Assembly: GCA_016648135.1 (NCBI GenBank)
Contig: JADDOH010023665.1
Coordinates: 186,001-250,000 of the forward strand
Direction of reading: 5' to 3'
DNA length: 64,000 bases
Source: Agrypnia vestita
Taxonomy: Eukaryota > Arthropoda > Insecta > Trichoptera > Phryganeidae
The position numbers were made by a program, and so were the translations under genes. A model generated the notes under the pieces. The model was given only the letters and a program-made list of their open reading frames with translations, made no database searches and was not told the DNA's origin. Below, piece after piece: positions 32,640 to 44,470 of the stretch (position 1 is its first letter; each line of letters begins with the position of its first letter).

Positions 32640-33532
32640 AATTACGGCGGTGGTCACAAATTTAGCGGTTGATTAGCTGTGAGATGATTGGGTATGTTCA
32701 ATGGCTAGAGAAAGTCTCGTGCGGCACCTCGCAGCAGAAGGCATTCTAAAGTTGACTATTAAGTGTGTGCATTTGGTGTATGCACGCCTGTGCGTGACAA
32801 AAGCAAATGGAGGACGGATGTGCAGAGATACAGGATTACAAGTAATACTCAGACTTGCTTTATTGAAAAGAATATTATAATGAGGATTATTCGCAAAGCA
32901 CAATGTTTAGAGCGTATTGCGTTGGCGGCGGCTGGCAGAAGAATAGTGATGGGTCCGCTATGTATTAAGTACTACAATGTAGAACTATATTATACTGAAG
33001 TGTACACCACACGTTTGTAAGTGAACTGAACACTACAAACTATACACTCGCAACAAATCGCACCCTTTCAATTTTTAATTGTAGTGTGAATTTTTTAATA
33101 CGTGAAATTTTTGTCCGATATTTTTGCGAAGCTGGTGTAAATAAAAATAAATAAATGACGGAGATTTTGATGTTGACAAAACGGTCGAAATATTTGTAGT
33201 GGTCGAATGAATAAAAGTTTGAAAACCGAAACAACTTCCCTCCCCCCATTAATTTGAAAATTTTGAGACTGAATGATGAAATGTCTGGAAATTGAAATAA
33301 CTGATATCTCCAGAAACTGGAACAACCCCTCTCCCCATGGATTTGAAAATTGTGTAGTAGTGAACTTTTCAAATAGTACTTCTTGTAGTAGGTACAATTT
33401 TGCACTACTATAATTAGTTCATTTCGTGTAGTTTATTAAAGTAGATGAAGTGTATAATGTTTCGTAGTCGCACACTTTCAACTGGTGAACGTGTGCGTGT
33501 GTAGTCTTCATTTTGAAATGTAGTTTTTAATA
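32640..33532. other. Non-coding stretch
   Basis: Frames of 76-121 codons overlap on both strands between 32673 and 33405 without any recognised domain or splice-bounded exon; they are not called. Confidence 0.35.
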
Positions 33533-33581
33533 GGCACCTCACTCTTCTGTAGGAAAAGTCGCTACAGAAGAGTGAGGTGCC
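33533..33581. repeat. 20-bp perfect stem hairpin
   Basis: GGCACCTCACTCTTCTGTAG at 33533-33552 pairs perfectly with 33562-33581 across a 9-nt loop. The stem is GC-balanced. It could be the tip of a foldback element; a small-RNA precursor is possible but would normally show mismatches and a longer loop. Confidence 0.7.
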
Positions 33582-34990
33582 GTTCGGCGGTGCCCACTCC
33601 GAGCTACTGATTGGTCGGTATCGCTCGATGCATGCGGCTACATTTCACCGCAGGTCTCGACCCTCTACATCTTTGTCAATTTTTGTTTTTTATTTTATCT
33701 GCTTGTTGATGTTTCTGTCTAAAAGTCAGTAAATTGGTAAGCCAATATTGCTAATATTACTCGTTTTATAGACCAACCAACCAATTTTGATTCATTCTCC
33801 TGCTAGAGCCCATGTCTACATTACGTATAACAGTTATGGAAGAATATAAAACGAATGTTCATTAACTTATGTGTGTTCAGAGATGTTGAAATATCTTCTA
33901 CTTCCTAACTATTTTGTTAAGCTTTCTAAAAGATTTCTATCATAATTATCCCTTTCTCTCTGTTTCTCCTCCTCGAACTTCAGGACTTGCCCTAGGTATA
34001 AATATTATTTAATATTCTACAATTTTATTTTTATCGTGATTGGATCGATTGATTTTAAGTTTATTTTAATTTATACTTAATTTACACAAACATTGAGTTA
34101 CAATGTCGCTATTAAAGTTTCAAGAGGAATAGTCCTTCACATAATTTAATTTATTTAGTGTTTATTAAAATAATCATTTTGCACCACAAATTAACTATCA
34201 TATCAATCAATAATAAATCAGAAGATTAATTGAATTTCGAAATGATTGAAATAGTTGTATAAAATTGATTTGTTTACGATATTAAAAAAAGCAAATACAA
34301 TCTGGTATGTTAGAGCTGTCACAGAGCTTCAGTTGTTTGAACCACCTCATTAATCTAAGGTGTTGATCCATTGTAAGGAAGTTGGGTAGAGCTTTGGGCA
34401 AAGCGGTGTCAGGATTTGCCATCAGTGGGGGGAGTGGAAGGAACTGGGAGGGTGCGCGTGCAGGGGCGGGGTGCCTATTAATGTCGGATGGTGCCTCCTA
34501 GATACCGTTTAACCGCAGTCGTGTAAAACAAGGTACTGTGATATTAGGGTGCAGCCAGGGCTGGACTGGAATAACAAAAAATATATAAATTTAACAAAAA
34601 ATATTTTGCTGTTATAATCTCCACATTGTATTAGACAGCACTCGAGAAATAAAAATAACATAAACTTACCATTGTTCAAAGCAATAGCAGCACAGCTGCA
34701 CTATACATATGTAGGTAGGAGGTAAGTGGTATAATAAATTGGATTCTCAAATCAAGCTGGGAACATTAATCAAGTTATAATCGAGTGACAATCCATTTCT
34801 ATTATTGCCAATCAAACTAACTTGTACTCCATATTGACTTGCAATGCTTATAAACGGAGGTTAATTATAATTGTGCATGTTGTTATTGTAAACAACCTGA
34901 TATATTAATTTACATATTTCGTATCGTAGAATATGAGTTGTGATTTTCCCTCCAAAGCACGAGTGTTAACTATTTTTGGAGGTTACTTAT
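33582..34990. other. Non-coding stretch with a GC-richer part
   Basis: Positions 34380-34510 are G-rich (GTGGGGGGAGTGG, GCAGGGGCGGGG). No gene was recognised. Confidence 0.35.
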
Positions 34991-35600
34991 TGTCATGGGA
35001 CATGGCTGTGGGAAGCAAATGAAAATACCGGTAATAAATTATTGATTTATTAATTAATTTCAATGTCAGTAGACAAGAATTTATTTTACACTATTCTTTA
35101 ATTGACACTATTTTGCAATCAATCACTCGTCTGTGAAACACTTCACTATCGCTTCTTAGAATATTACCTATGTTTAATTCTCCACGTATCATTATTACGT
35201 TTAATTGGCCCGATATCTTTCGCTTCGATTTATTCGCATTGTTTTCGCCAACAGTTTTTTCGCTGGTTACGTCGCGTCGGTTAAACATCAAAACAACAAT
35301 AATAATGCTCCACGGCACTAGCTCCGCTTTTTGATGAAACCCTAGCTTTCTAACCTCTGAAATTATTCTGTACATTTCTAGTATTTGCGAGATGTTCCCG
35401 TTGCTTCCAAACTATTTTAGATATCTTTCGAATGTTGTAGGCAATTCCAGAGTGTTGCAGGGCATTCCAGGTGGTTCTATAGTGTTAGTTAGTATGTTAG
35501 TAGTTTTCGACATATTACGAGGGAGTCTGGTAATGTGCAATTCCTTCTGTTTAGCATTTCATTATACATTTAGATATTCATTTGTTTAATTACTTTTTTA
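34991..35600 (+). repeat. LTR-like unit L2
   Basis: It starts TGTCATGGGACATGGCTGT like L1 at 29106, and its distal part contains repeated TTCCAG/GTT pieces and GGTAATGTGCAATTCCTTC. The latter matches GGTTATGTGCAATTCTTTC near 44409 in L3. Short antisense frames have no retroelement motif. It is probably a solo LTR or a fragment. Confidence 0.35.
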
Positions 35601-36639
35601 AATAAAATAAATAAATTTTATTTTTAGAAATTGTGAAAACATATTGTAAATATATTATATAAAAATACTACTGATTTTTCACAGGATACAAATAATTAAA
35701 TTAAAAATTTGATGCAGATAACTAAAGTGTATTTAAATGCAACCAGAACCGATTGTCACATACTCATAAATTATTCAGTAAAACGATACGTTTTCGTGTG
35801 ATTTAACAATGCGAATCCTTTCCTGCAAAAATCAGAGTATGGAATACCATGAAATAAGATCTTCAGTATATTTAACATTGAGACACATATGTACAATTTT
35901 ATATTGAGACACATATGTTTACTTATTTAGCTTAATTATTTTCTATCGGAACTTCGGAAAAAAAAACTGATTCGATAAATATGACTGTTCTCATTTGCAT
36001 TTGCAAGCGTACGTGAAATTAAAAAATTAAGAAGAGTATTATTGTTATAATTATTTGTGTGTTTTAACATAAAATATTAAAAAATCTCTCGTGTGAACCG
36101 TGAGAATAAGATATCACGTAGTTAGGAGTGATGTGTGGTCTTACGAATAAAATTATAGTATTACTTATGGATTTTAAAAAGAAAAATTCAGAGGTTAAAT
36201 CAATACTTTTTTAAAAAATAATTAATAAATTAACAATATTTAATCATATATTCATATCTTGACTGACATATTTCATTCATATATATCCATACAACTTTTT
36301 TACATACATATGGCTTAATAACATAAAAACTTCTCTACTAAAGAGCGTTTTTGAGTGAAACGTACAGAATTATTCACAATAAAAGATTATATCCATAAAA
36401 TAAAGAATATGAGACCCAATAATAATTAGAAGTGAAATAATCTAAAGCTTACATCAAAAGTCAAAAATTAACGCAATTTCGTGTCAGCTGATAAATCAAT
36501 TTGGTTTATTTACTACAGTAATAATTTTTCAGTCTTTTAATAAAAAAAATATCATATATATCTGCTCAATTAGGTTTACTACAGTAATAAAGACTACTAC
36601 TATTGTACGCTACCAATAGTATGATTGCGCTTAATTTAA
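35601..36639. other. AT-rich non-coding stretch
   Basis: No gene was recognised. A TTTACTACAGTAATA direct repeat occurs near 36515 and 36583. Confidence 0.4.
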
Positions 36640-37010
36640 TATCAACATTAGGTTAGGCCTTAATTGCAGGTCCATCCTGTACCAATTCTGACAGAACCGA
36701 AAACTCATCTGCCGGAAGTTGTAACGGATATTTACACCAAAACAGGAAACGGCAGAACAAGGATCCGCGAAGAGATGTTTTATCCCCTTTGATTTAAATA
36801 ATGCACACTCAAATAACGACGGAAGTAAAACTCAATTTAGATCCGGGCGCTCCTAATTTGACCGACAAATTTAAATCGCCAAAGTTTGGAGGGCGGCGGT
36901 CAACTGCTTAGGAAACGGTCGCCGGGCGGCGCGGGGCGGAGATTAAACCGGGGCTTCAGATATGTCTTCAATGCGAAAGAGAAAACGATTTAAAGCGAAA
37001 TTACGAAATT
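36640..37010. other. GC-richer block, possible conserved non-coding element
   Basis: It contains GGGCGGCGGTCAAC, GGTCGCCGGGCGGCGCGG and AGATTAAACCGGGGC in otherwise AT-rich DNA, without an open frame. It lacks repeat partners in the window. Conservation can only be tested by alignment. Confidence 0.35.
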
Positions 37011-37960
37011 TTAATTGAACTCGGCTTTGCTAGTGTTAATCTGAGACTTTTGTGGCATTCGGATAGGGCTGAATATTAAGGAGGAAATAAGATTTGTCTC
37101 AAAGACGTTCGGGATTATCTCGTTCACTTACAACGCAAAACTTTTGATGAAAAATTTAAGTTTGGAAATTCGAGAAAATTTATGCGTGAATGTGTGTTTA
37201 ATGTTAATTTTTGCTATCTAAGATCTAGTTACTTATTAACTCATTTATTTTCATTTCAAAAAACTTAACTTTGTATTTAAAATCAAAATACATTATTTAA
37301 AATGTGAATGAGTTGAACAATAAAATGTTAAAATATAAAACATTGAAATAAAGATAAGAGGATGAGAATTTTGTTTATAAAAATACACAATATATTAGAT
37401 AAAGGCACCATTTAACATATATTTTAAAACCAAGTATTTTTGAAATTGTTGAGATTTCATATGATTATTTATTCCCATAAATAATTCACATAGTCTCCAA
37501 ATACGCTTCGTTTTTGCTGAAAAAATAATATGTGGCATGTCAGAAAACTTTTTATGTGTTTATCTATTATACATATATAAACAAATTTTAAAAAAGTGAA
37601 GAAAAATAAAAGACATAATTAAATTTATAGCCCCATAGTTGTCATTTTCCAATCTTTGAAGCACTTCTGGAAAGCAATTTTTGGTACGGCATGCCTACAG
37701 CGATTCTGTCTTAATTTTCTCAATATTGGAAAACATCGTACATTTTTTTCCTTCTTCGGGAATACAACAAAGTGCATGGGGCAGCTTTAAGTAAATTTGG
37801 AGACTGAGGCATAGTTGTCATTTTTGGTCAGAAATCTTTGTTGTGTTTTTTCCAAAAATAATAATTTGGCGAGCACCCAAAACAAGTGTAACCTTTTTAA
37901 GTCAACATTGAAATAAGAATCGAAGAAGAAAAAAAAAACCGGCGAGAAGCTTTGTATGAC
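37011..37960. other. AT-rich non-coding stretch
   Basis: Nothing recognised. Confidence 0.4.
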
Positions 37961-37963
37961 TAA

Positions 37964-38738
37964 AGCCCTGTATTCACTAGGGGACAAATCGCGAAAAATT
38001 CCACTCGGCATGTCGCATCAACATCTACGCTCATGTTTCGGGGACAATGACGCGGTCATTTGACGTGTACACACCGGGACTCGCATATCTTGTCGCGGAA
38101 ATGTCACCCGATGAGCTTATGTTGACAGCTGCGGTATCTCATTTGGCGAAAACGGGGTTCCGCGCAATTCGAAATGTTTTTTTTTGGGTCGCAATTTCAA
38201 ATAAACGAGGTTTTACTGTAGTAAATTGAATATTATTAAAAACAAGGTCCTTTTTGCAAATAATTATTGTTTTCCAGACGTCGCGGAAATATATCGCCCT
38301 ATGAGGTTATGATGATAGCCGCGTATCTGTTTATGTTAATGAGTTTATCGAAAAGTAAGAGGAGAAAAAAGAGGAGAATGCGAAATTATTAATATTTTCT
38401 AAATTGCAAAGAGAAAGAAGGACGGACATTCTATGCGATCTTCGATCGATACAGCTCGATGAGTTCAAGAACGATTTCGTTTCCCCGCATTGTCATGTTG
38501 ACAGATACAGCGCATGCGTATTCACTTGTAAACACACCACGTGGTACTGACGCTCCGCGGGATGTTGCAGAGAGTACGCTCGGGCACCGTGCGCATGGCA
38601 ACGTTGACACAGCACGTAGAAATGCCGCGCTATGTTGTGCGCGAGGTCGCGGAACAGTGCACGACGTTGCAACGTCACGTAGACTCTATGCCGCGCGTGC
38701 TGTTGAGGGACAATTTGTCCCCTAGTGAATACATGGCT
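37964..38738. mobile_element. Harbinger-like non-autonomous element (775 bp)
   Basis: The termini AGCC(C/A)TGTATTCACTAGG are inverted over at least 25 bp. A TAA lies immediately outside both ends (37961-37963, 38739-38741), which fits the 3-bp TWA target duplication of PIF/Harbinger. The interior is richer in GC and CpG than the flanks, and its 60-88-codon frames have no recognised DDE transposase or Myb motif. The superfamily is inferred from the ends only. Confidence 0.7.
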
Positions 38739-38765
38739 TAATACACAAATATAAATTTAATTCTA

Positions 38766-38849
38766 ACCATTGGCTCCATATAAAATAAGAAGACAGATGA
38801 TAATAGAACGAGATTATCATACCAAAGCTCCCAACGGTTGACCCATATG
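38766..38849 (+). repeat. Half copy of MITE family V
   Basis: CCATTGGCTCCATA, AAGAAGACAGATGATAA and AAAGCTCCCAACGGTTGACC match 14058-14141. The left half of the element is absent. Confidence 0.55.
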
Positions 38850-39396
38850 GCTACCAATGTTAAGATGCATTAGGGATAGGTTTATCAATACAACAAAAAT
38901 TATGATGAATAGGTTAATAAATAGGGTACGTAATTTTTCGTATTTAATAGTACTCAATACAGAATTTACTTTTGGCTTACTCATTGGCCTTGAAATAAAG
39001 AGATATCAGAAATTTTGTTATAAAATTTATAACATTTACGCATTGCAATTATAATTAAATACAATTGTTCTAATATTAACATAGCCTGCATTGGAGTTAC
39101 GCAATTTGTTTGTTAGCGTTAAATACTACCCATGTTTCTTTGTTTTTAGTTATTATACGTAAAATTTTCGACAAATTTGTATTTTATAACAAATACCAGT
39201 AATCTGATAAAAAGGTAATAAAAGAAAAAACACGTTATCTCCTCTGAAAAATCAATAAAAACCAACATTTTCATAATATTTGGCTAGTTTGAGCGAGCCA
39301 AAAGTATGCTGAAATCTTAACTTTTTTGCATTTTCTTATAGCTATAAGTGCGATGCAACTCAGGATAAGTATTACGTTCAGAAATAAAATCCTTTT
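38850..39396. other. AT-rich non-coding stretch
   Basis: Nothing recognised. Confidence 0.4.
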
Positions 39397-39945
39397 TACT
39401 CCCTTTATATTAACTCGTGGCGTCTGCTTGCTTGCTTGCTTACCGGCTTACCGTCAACAAAAACTTTGGATCGATTTTTGACCCATTTCCCGTGATCCAA
39501 TCAAGCTGAAACTTGGCAAGTAGATTTGTGGCGACGATCAAGAAGACGTATCAAATTTTCGTTAAAAAAAATTAAAAATTATAGTATAATTTCGGATTTT
39601 TAGAAATTTATTGGTTTTTTCAAATTGGAATCATTAAAAAAGTCTAATTAGCAACGGCGGCCCGATAACGTCGCGGAATATTTTCTAAATTTGAATTACT
39701 CCATCGGTATACATAATAGGTACTTCACTACGAATGTCGAAAATCTAAGATGACTGACAAATGTTTTTAGAATTTAATCTTCAAAGCATGAAGTGTCTTA
39801 TCAAAGCTCAAAACATCTGATATTTTAGAAATATATTAAATTACTGTAAGCTTAGTGTTATGTTATATGTTTTAATTCGTCTTTAACTGTTGTTATATTT
39901 TACAAAGAAAGGGAGTATAATAAAAACTTGTTTTTTATGGGTTAT
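39397..39945 (+). repeat. Dispersed repeat family X, copy 1
   Basis: It begins TACTCCCTTTATATTAACTC and GGCGTCTGCTTGCTTGC and contains CCCGTGATCCAATCAAGCTG and CGACGATCAAGAAGACG. It ends with AAAGAAAGGGAGTATAATA and a conserved AAAACTTG trailer. The first and last bases form a short TACTCCCTTT inverted pair. It is close to copy 2 at 40707; copies 3 (antisense) and 4 are partial. Confidence 0.75.
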
Positions 39946-40099
39946 TTTTATTTCGTAATGATATATCCTAAACAGTTCGCAAAAATCGAAAATTCTACGT
40001 GCCTATTCTTTGATCAAACCTCGTACATTGATAAACGTAGGCATATTATACTAGGCAAAGAGCAATCAGCGGTTTCAGAATCAAAAACTCGTAAATAAA

Positions 40100-40440
40100 G
40101 TCGGCCGTATTATTTATCGATACACCTACGCGGGCATCAGAGATCCGCAGCCGACAATATTGTGCATTTTTCACTTGACTCTTTTTGCCGCCGAATCCGC
40201 CGATAGCGACAAGAGTGCCAACTGGAGCTGATGAATAATTCAGGGCCGGCCGGGCGGCGCATGTTCTATCGCTGTTTTATCTATTGTGGAGCTTTGCGGA
40301 ACGGCCGCGGCGCTGCTATCATAAGCTTTATTTATACTTCGGCGCGCGGGACGCCCGCCCGCCTCTGCGCAGCCGCGGTGCGCAGCCTGGCGCGCCGCGG
40401 CGGAAAAACTGAAGGCGGGAATGTGTCAGCGAAATAACTG
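40100..40440. other. GC- and CpG-rich island
   Basis: The core 40231-40405 is extremely GC-rich for this region (GGGCCGGCCGGGCGGCGC, GGCGCGCGGGACGCCCGC). Open frames on both strands are compositional. It may be a conserved regulatory element or a promoter of an unseen transcript. Confidence 0.45.
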
Positions 40441-40618
40441 GTCGGAGTCTAATTAGAGTTTTACGATCACCGATTCGATATTGACGAACATTACTGATTT
40501 CTCGCGTTTTAACGAGGTTAATTAAAAAATCTGCGTGAAAAAGTTGCACCTTGTACTAAAAGTTAAAGCCAAAATTTTTTGACGTTGATTACATGTTTAT
40601 TAATTTATTTACGTATCC

Positions 40619-41425
40619 ACTAGCCGTACACCCGTGAAAAATCACGAGACACATTAATTTCAGGATTTTGAAGCTGAAAATTCGTAACTAGAAAACCATT
40701 TTTTTCTACTCCCTTTATATTAACTCGCGGCGTCTGCTTGCTTGCCGGCTTGCCGCCAACAAAAACTTTCGATCGATTTTTGACCCTTTACCCGTGATCC
40801 AATCGAGCTGAAACTTGGCAAGTAGACTCATGGCGACGATCAAGAAGATGTATCCAATTTTCGTTAAAAAAATTAATAATTATAGTATAATTTCGGATTT
40901 TTTGAAATTTTATTGGTTTTTTCAAATTGGAATCATTAGAAAAGTTTGATTACGGCGGCCCGATAACATCACGGCATATTTTCTAAATTTGAATTACTCG
41001 GTCGGTATGCATAATAGGTACTTCACTACGAATGTCGAAAATATAAATTGACTTACAAATGTTTTTAGAATTTAATCTTCAAAGCATGAAGTGTCTTATC
41101 AAAGCTCAAAACATTTGACATTTTAGAAATATATTAAGTTACTGTAAGTTTAGTGTCATGTTATATGTTTTTATTCATCTTTAATTGTTGTTATATTTTA
41201 CAAAGAAAGGGAGTATAATAAAAACTTGGTTTTTGTGGGTTAATTTTTTTTTAAATTGACTTTATTCGCTTAAAAAATATAAAAAATGTCAAGACCATGT
41301 AATTTGGTGGGGCGACTCTTGCGTGTTGCTTGAGCCGCGCGATAATTGCGTGTCACATTATAATTGTCTTATGTTGTAATTCCAGCAATTTACGGATGTT
41401 ACGGAACAATAGACAAACAGACAAC
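40619..41425 (+). repeat. Dispersed repeat family Y, copy 2, split by family X
   Basis: The 5' part (40619-40706) matches 3793-3885 through GAAAACCATT. The text resumes after the X insert with AAATTGACTTTATTCGCTT and GTCAAGACCATGTAATTT, as in copy 1. The 3' end carries CAATTTACGGATGTTACGG and a GACAAACAGACAAC tail, whose counterpart in copy 1 is inverted. Confidence 0.6.
40707..41240 (+). repeat. Dispersed repeat family X, copy 2, nested in Y
   Basis: It is highly similar to copy 1 over the whole length, including the ends. Its position inside family Y copy 2 shows that X moved after Y. Confidence 0.75.
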
Positions 41426-42234
41426 GAAAATAAATCCACAATTTTATAACACTACGATTGCAGTTTGCTATTTTATAATCGTGTATAAATCTCGCACGAG
41501 TAATTTGACTGATATTTGGATCAAATTTTTATTTTATATTTTAAGTTTATATTGTTAATTTTGCTGTCGATTATTTTGCTGTTGTATTAAAGTTTCCTGG
41601 ATACGGGAAAAAATTGACTTCATAAATATATTGTGATTTTGTGGATTTTGCAGATGTCTTACATTTTGTAATATTAACTGGATCAGTTGAAAACAATGCA
41701 GTCTTATACAACGGAGAAATAATCATTTTTATATATCTACGTCACATCTCTATATTTAGAATTTGCAAATTGTCATTGTCTTATAGCTTATTAAATGGTT
41801 TGTATTTTGATATGTATAATAAGATTGTATTACATGTATCATTTCCGAAATCAGATAATTTAGAGTCTAGTGAAATTGCCAAGGCATCGCTGAGCTGCTA
41901 ATTGGAGTACTTAGTATGCAGTCTGCGTTTAAAACCTTTTTTTATATCTAAAAATCCTAAGTACCAATGCTAAGCATATTCCTCAAATCTTTCGACAACT
42001 TACTCCCTGTAAAGAATCCGCCATTAAATTCAGCTTGCTGTAGTATTAGGAACATTTTAGATTAATTACTTTAGTATAAAATAGGTAGGTACTTTATTTT
42101 ACTTTATGTACATAATATCAAAAATAGACTATACGTCTGTAGTTTTTTAAATCCTCTTAATGTCCATTTATGTATAAGATATTGATGCTGACTCATGTTC
42201 TGAACCGCCCTTTTAATAAATAGTTTTGAAATAC
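41426..42234. other. AT-rich non-coding stretch
   Basis: No gene was supported; an 86-codon plus-strand frame at 41641-41901 has no domain. Confidence 0.4.
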
Positions 42235-42714
42235 TGTCACAGGGTCGCAGCGGTGGAGGACAAATAAAACGCTGAAATCAACTAACGTTTAATTTATTTT
42301 TTCATCCAACAGGAAGACATTAAAACATGGTAAGAAAAGAATACAAAAAAAAATTAGTTATATTTCTCTCCCAATTATAGGACGACACAGATAAGACAAT
42401 GATAATTTTACAGATTTATTTAAAAGGCTTTTTTTAATTTAACATTAACATAAAAATATTAATTTAATTAACATAACATAAAGACATAGATAAAACTCAG
42501 TGATAATTAAGAGTAAAAGTGAAACTAAACAGTAATAATTAGTAATACGTGTAATGTATATAATGCGCATTATCGGGAAGGGTAGTGAGTTTCCAGTATC
42601 TGCCTCATTATACAAAAATATCTATTGAATTCAAAAGTTTATTCGTCAATATTTTAAGTTTGATATCCATATGAAACGGGTTGTAAAAATTTTAATATTT
42701 ACACAACTTCCAAA

Positions 42715-43069
42715 AATTTGATAGATGTGGTATTCTATATATGCTTTGGTCGGGTAACTCTACGAAAGGGATTAATAAAAAAATTCAAAAAATCCAAAAT
42801 TATACTACAATCGGGTTTCGCGTCTGATAGACGAAATATTTTCATCCAACTTAATAAGTTGTATGAAAAAACCATTCAAAATTTGAAAAATCAAAAAATT
42901 TATTATTTTTTTTTAACAAAAATTGGAGAGATCTTCTTGGTCGTCGCCACGAGTCTGCTTGCAAAGTTTCAGCTAGATTGCATCACGGGAAAGGGGTTTA
43001 AAATGGATCCAAAGTTTTTTCGTCAGACAAGAAGACAAGCAGACGCCACAAGTTAATATAAAGGGAGTA
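42715..43069 (-). repeat. Dispersed repeat family X, copy 3 (partial)
   Basis: Antisense it begins TTTACTCCCTTTATATTAAC and follows copies 1 and 2 through GTGATGCAATCTAGCTG, CGTGGCGACGACCAAGAAG and the T-rich middle. The far end diverges. Confidence 0.65.
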
Positions 43070-43082
43070 AAAACAAAAAGGT

Positions 43083-43713
43083 TATCAAAACTGACACTAT
43101 AATTTAGTCTTTGATATAGGCGTTTTTGAAAATATAGATTTTTGACAAAATGCCGGGCGTTTGAATTTAAAATAGCATTTTTTAGGGAATAATTCGGGTT
43201 TATTATGCCCATAAAAAAAAAACTAAGTGACTTAAAAAAAATTCTACGACAAAACCTCGATAATAGGTTGATCGGTTCAGTGGTTGCCGAAATATTTTGG
43301 TAACCGATTTTCGAAACATGGTTTCGAATAAAACGCGTTTGAAAATTGAGCAATGAATAAATCGCGAAATTTTTCAACATACATAAAATCATCGATTCCA
43401 AGTCCATAATATTAAGTTCTTTACCACACTTAGAATTCCCATATCATTGAGCACTCTCCACAAACATAACAGAAACAGGTCCTAGGTTTCTATTATGAAA
43501 GAGCTCGACTGGCAGCTTCCTGCGTGTACCGTTGCCCCGTGTGGCTCGGCGCGTAATCAAAAAGGGATGCCACTACTATCAGCTATAAGTTTGTTATTTT
43601 TTGAATTTTTTCTTGAAATTTTCACCAGACATTCTTAAGATCTCAAGCTTTAAGAAAATGCAAAAAATTAAAAATTGATTTTTTCGAAATGTCTAGGTGG
43701 GTATTTCTTCTTA
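43083..43713 (+). repeat. Dispersed repeat family W, copy 3
   Basis: It is collinear with copy 2 at 28107-28741 with scattered substitutions and a small internal deletion. It starts 13 bp beyond the end of family X copy 3, so the two repeats are directly adjacent. Confidence 0.75.
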
Positions 43714-44470
43714 ACTGGAGCAGTTTTATGTAATTCGGACTAATTTCGCATTACTCACACGTCAGTGGAATACTTTGTACTCGTCTAAGAATATTTATAT
43801 ACTCAAAACAAAACTTCTTTACGTACAGATCCACAAATTCATTTAACACAAACTATCACCACATTGACATTTTCAACTCAACAATAAGAAACATAAAACA
43901 AACAATATCTACACTACCGCACCCAAACTAATTCGTACATTATATCTTCCCTTCTACTCCCGTCCCACATTCCCCTCCACCCTCTCCACTCGCTGTTAAA
44001 GTATGTTAAAGTAAGTTAAAGTGAATTACTTTATTCAGTGGAAAATTTGTAATTGGCATAATTTTAAAAACCATTATTTCATATTAGTTGAGACTGTTGA
44101 TTTGCTGTTAATTTTCCCCAAAATAAAATACATAAATAAATTTGCATGGCTGGGATCGCACCCATTCACCATTAAACGCACGTTAAGTACTCTCGCCATA
44201 TATTTCATCGGCCACACCATTTTCTCTCGTCGCTCATTTTCTCTTTGCTTTGCGCTTAACTGTCACAATAAACTCTCTTGCCGCGCGACTTGCACGCATT
44301 TTTATACTCTCCATGGTGCAGGAATTCGAGAAGTTTCCGATTTATCCCCGAACACACCAGCACCTTCTAATTAATTGCTGAACGTTCCGAATGCTGAAAA
44401 ATTCTCGGTTATGTGCAATTCTTTCCCTTTCTTTAGTTTCACGAGAATATTGAAACAAAATGTATTTATA

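Larger units (their letters stand above)
42235..44470 (+). repeat. LTR-like unit L3 with nested repeats (tentative)
   Basis: The start TGTCACAGGGTCGCAGCGG and GGAGGACAAATAAA resembles L1 and L2. The distal part near 44409 shares GTTATGTGCAATTCTTTC with L2. Between them lie family X copy 3 and family W copy 3, which would be later insertions. A tandem GTTAAAGTA repeat is at 43994-44022. The link between the two ends is inferred only. Confidence 0.25.

Noticed and set aside
34555..34580. A hAT-like end (AGGGCTGGACTGG)
   Set aside because: Only one end was seen, with no inverted partner or octamer duplication within several kilobases.
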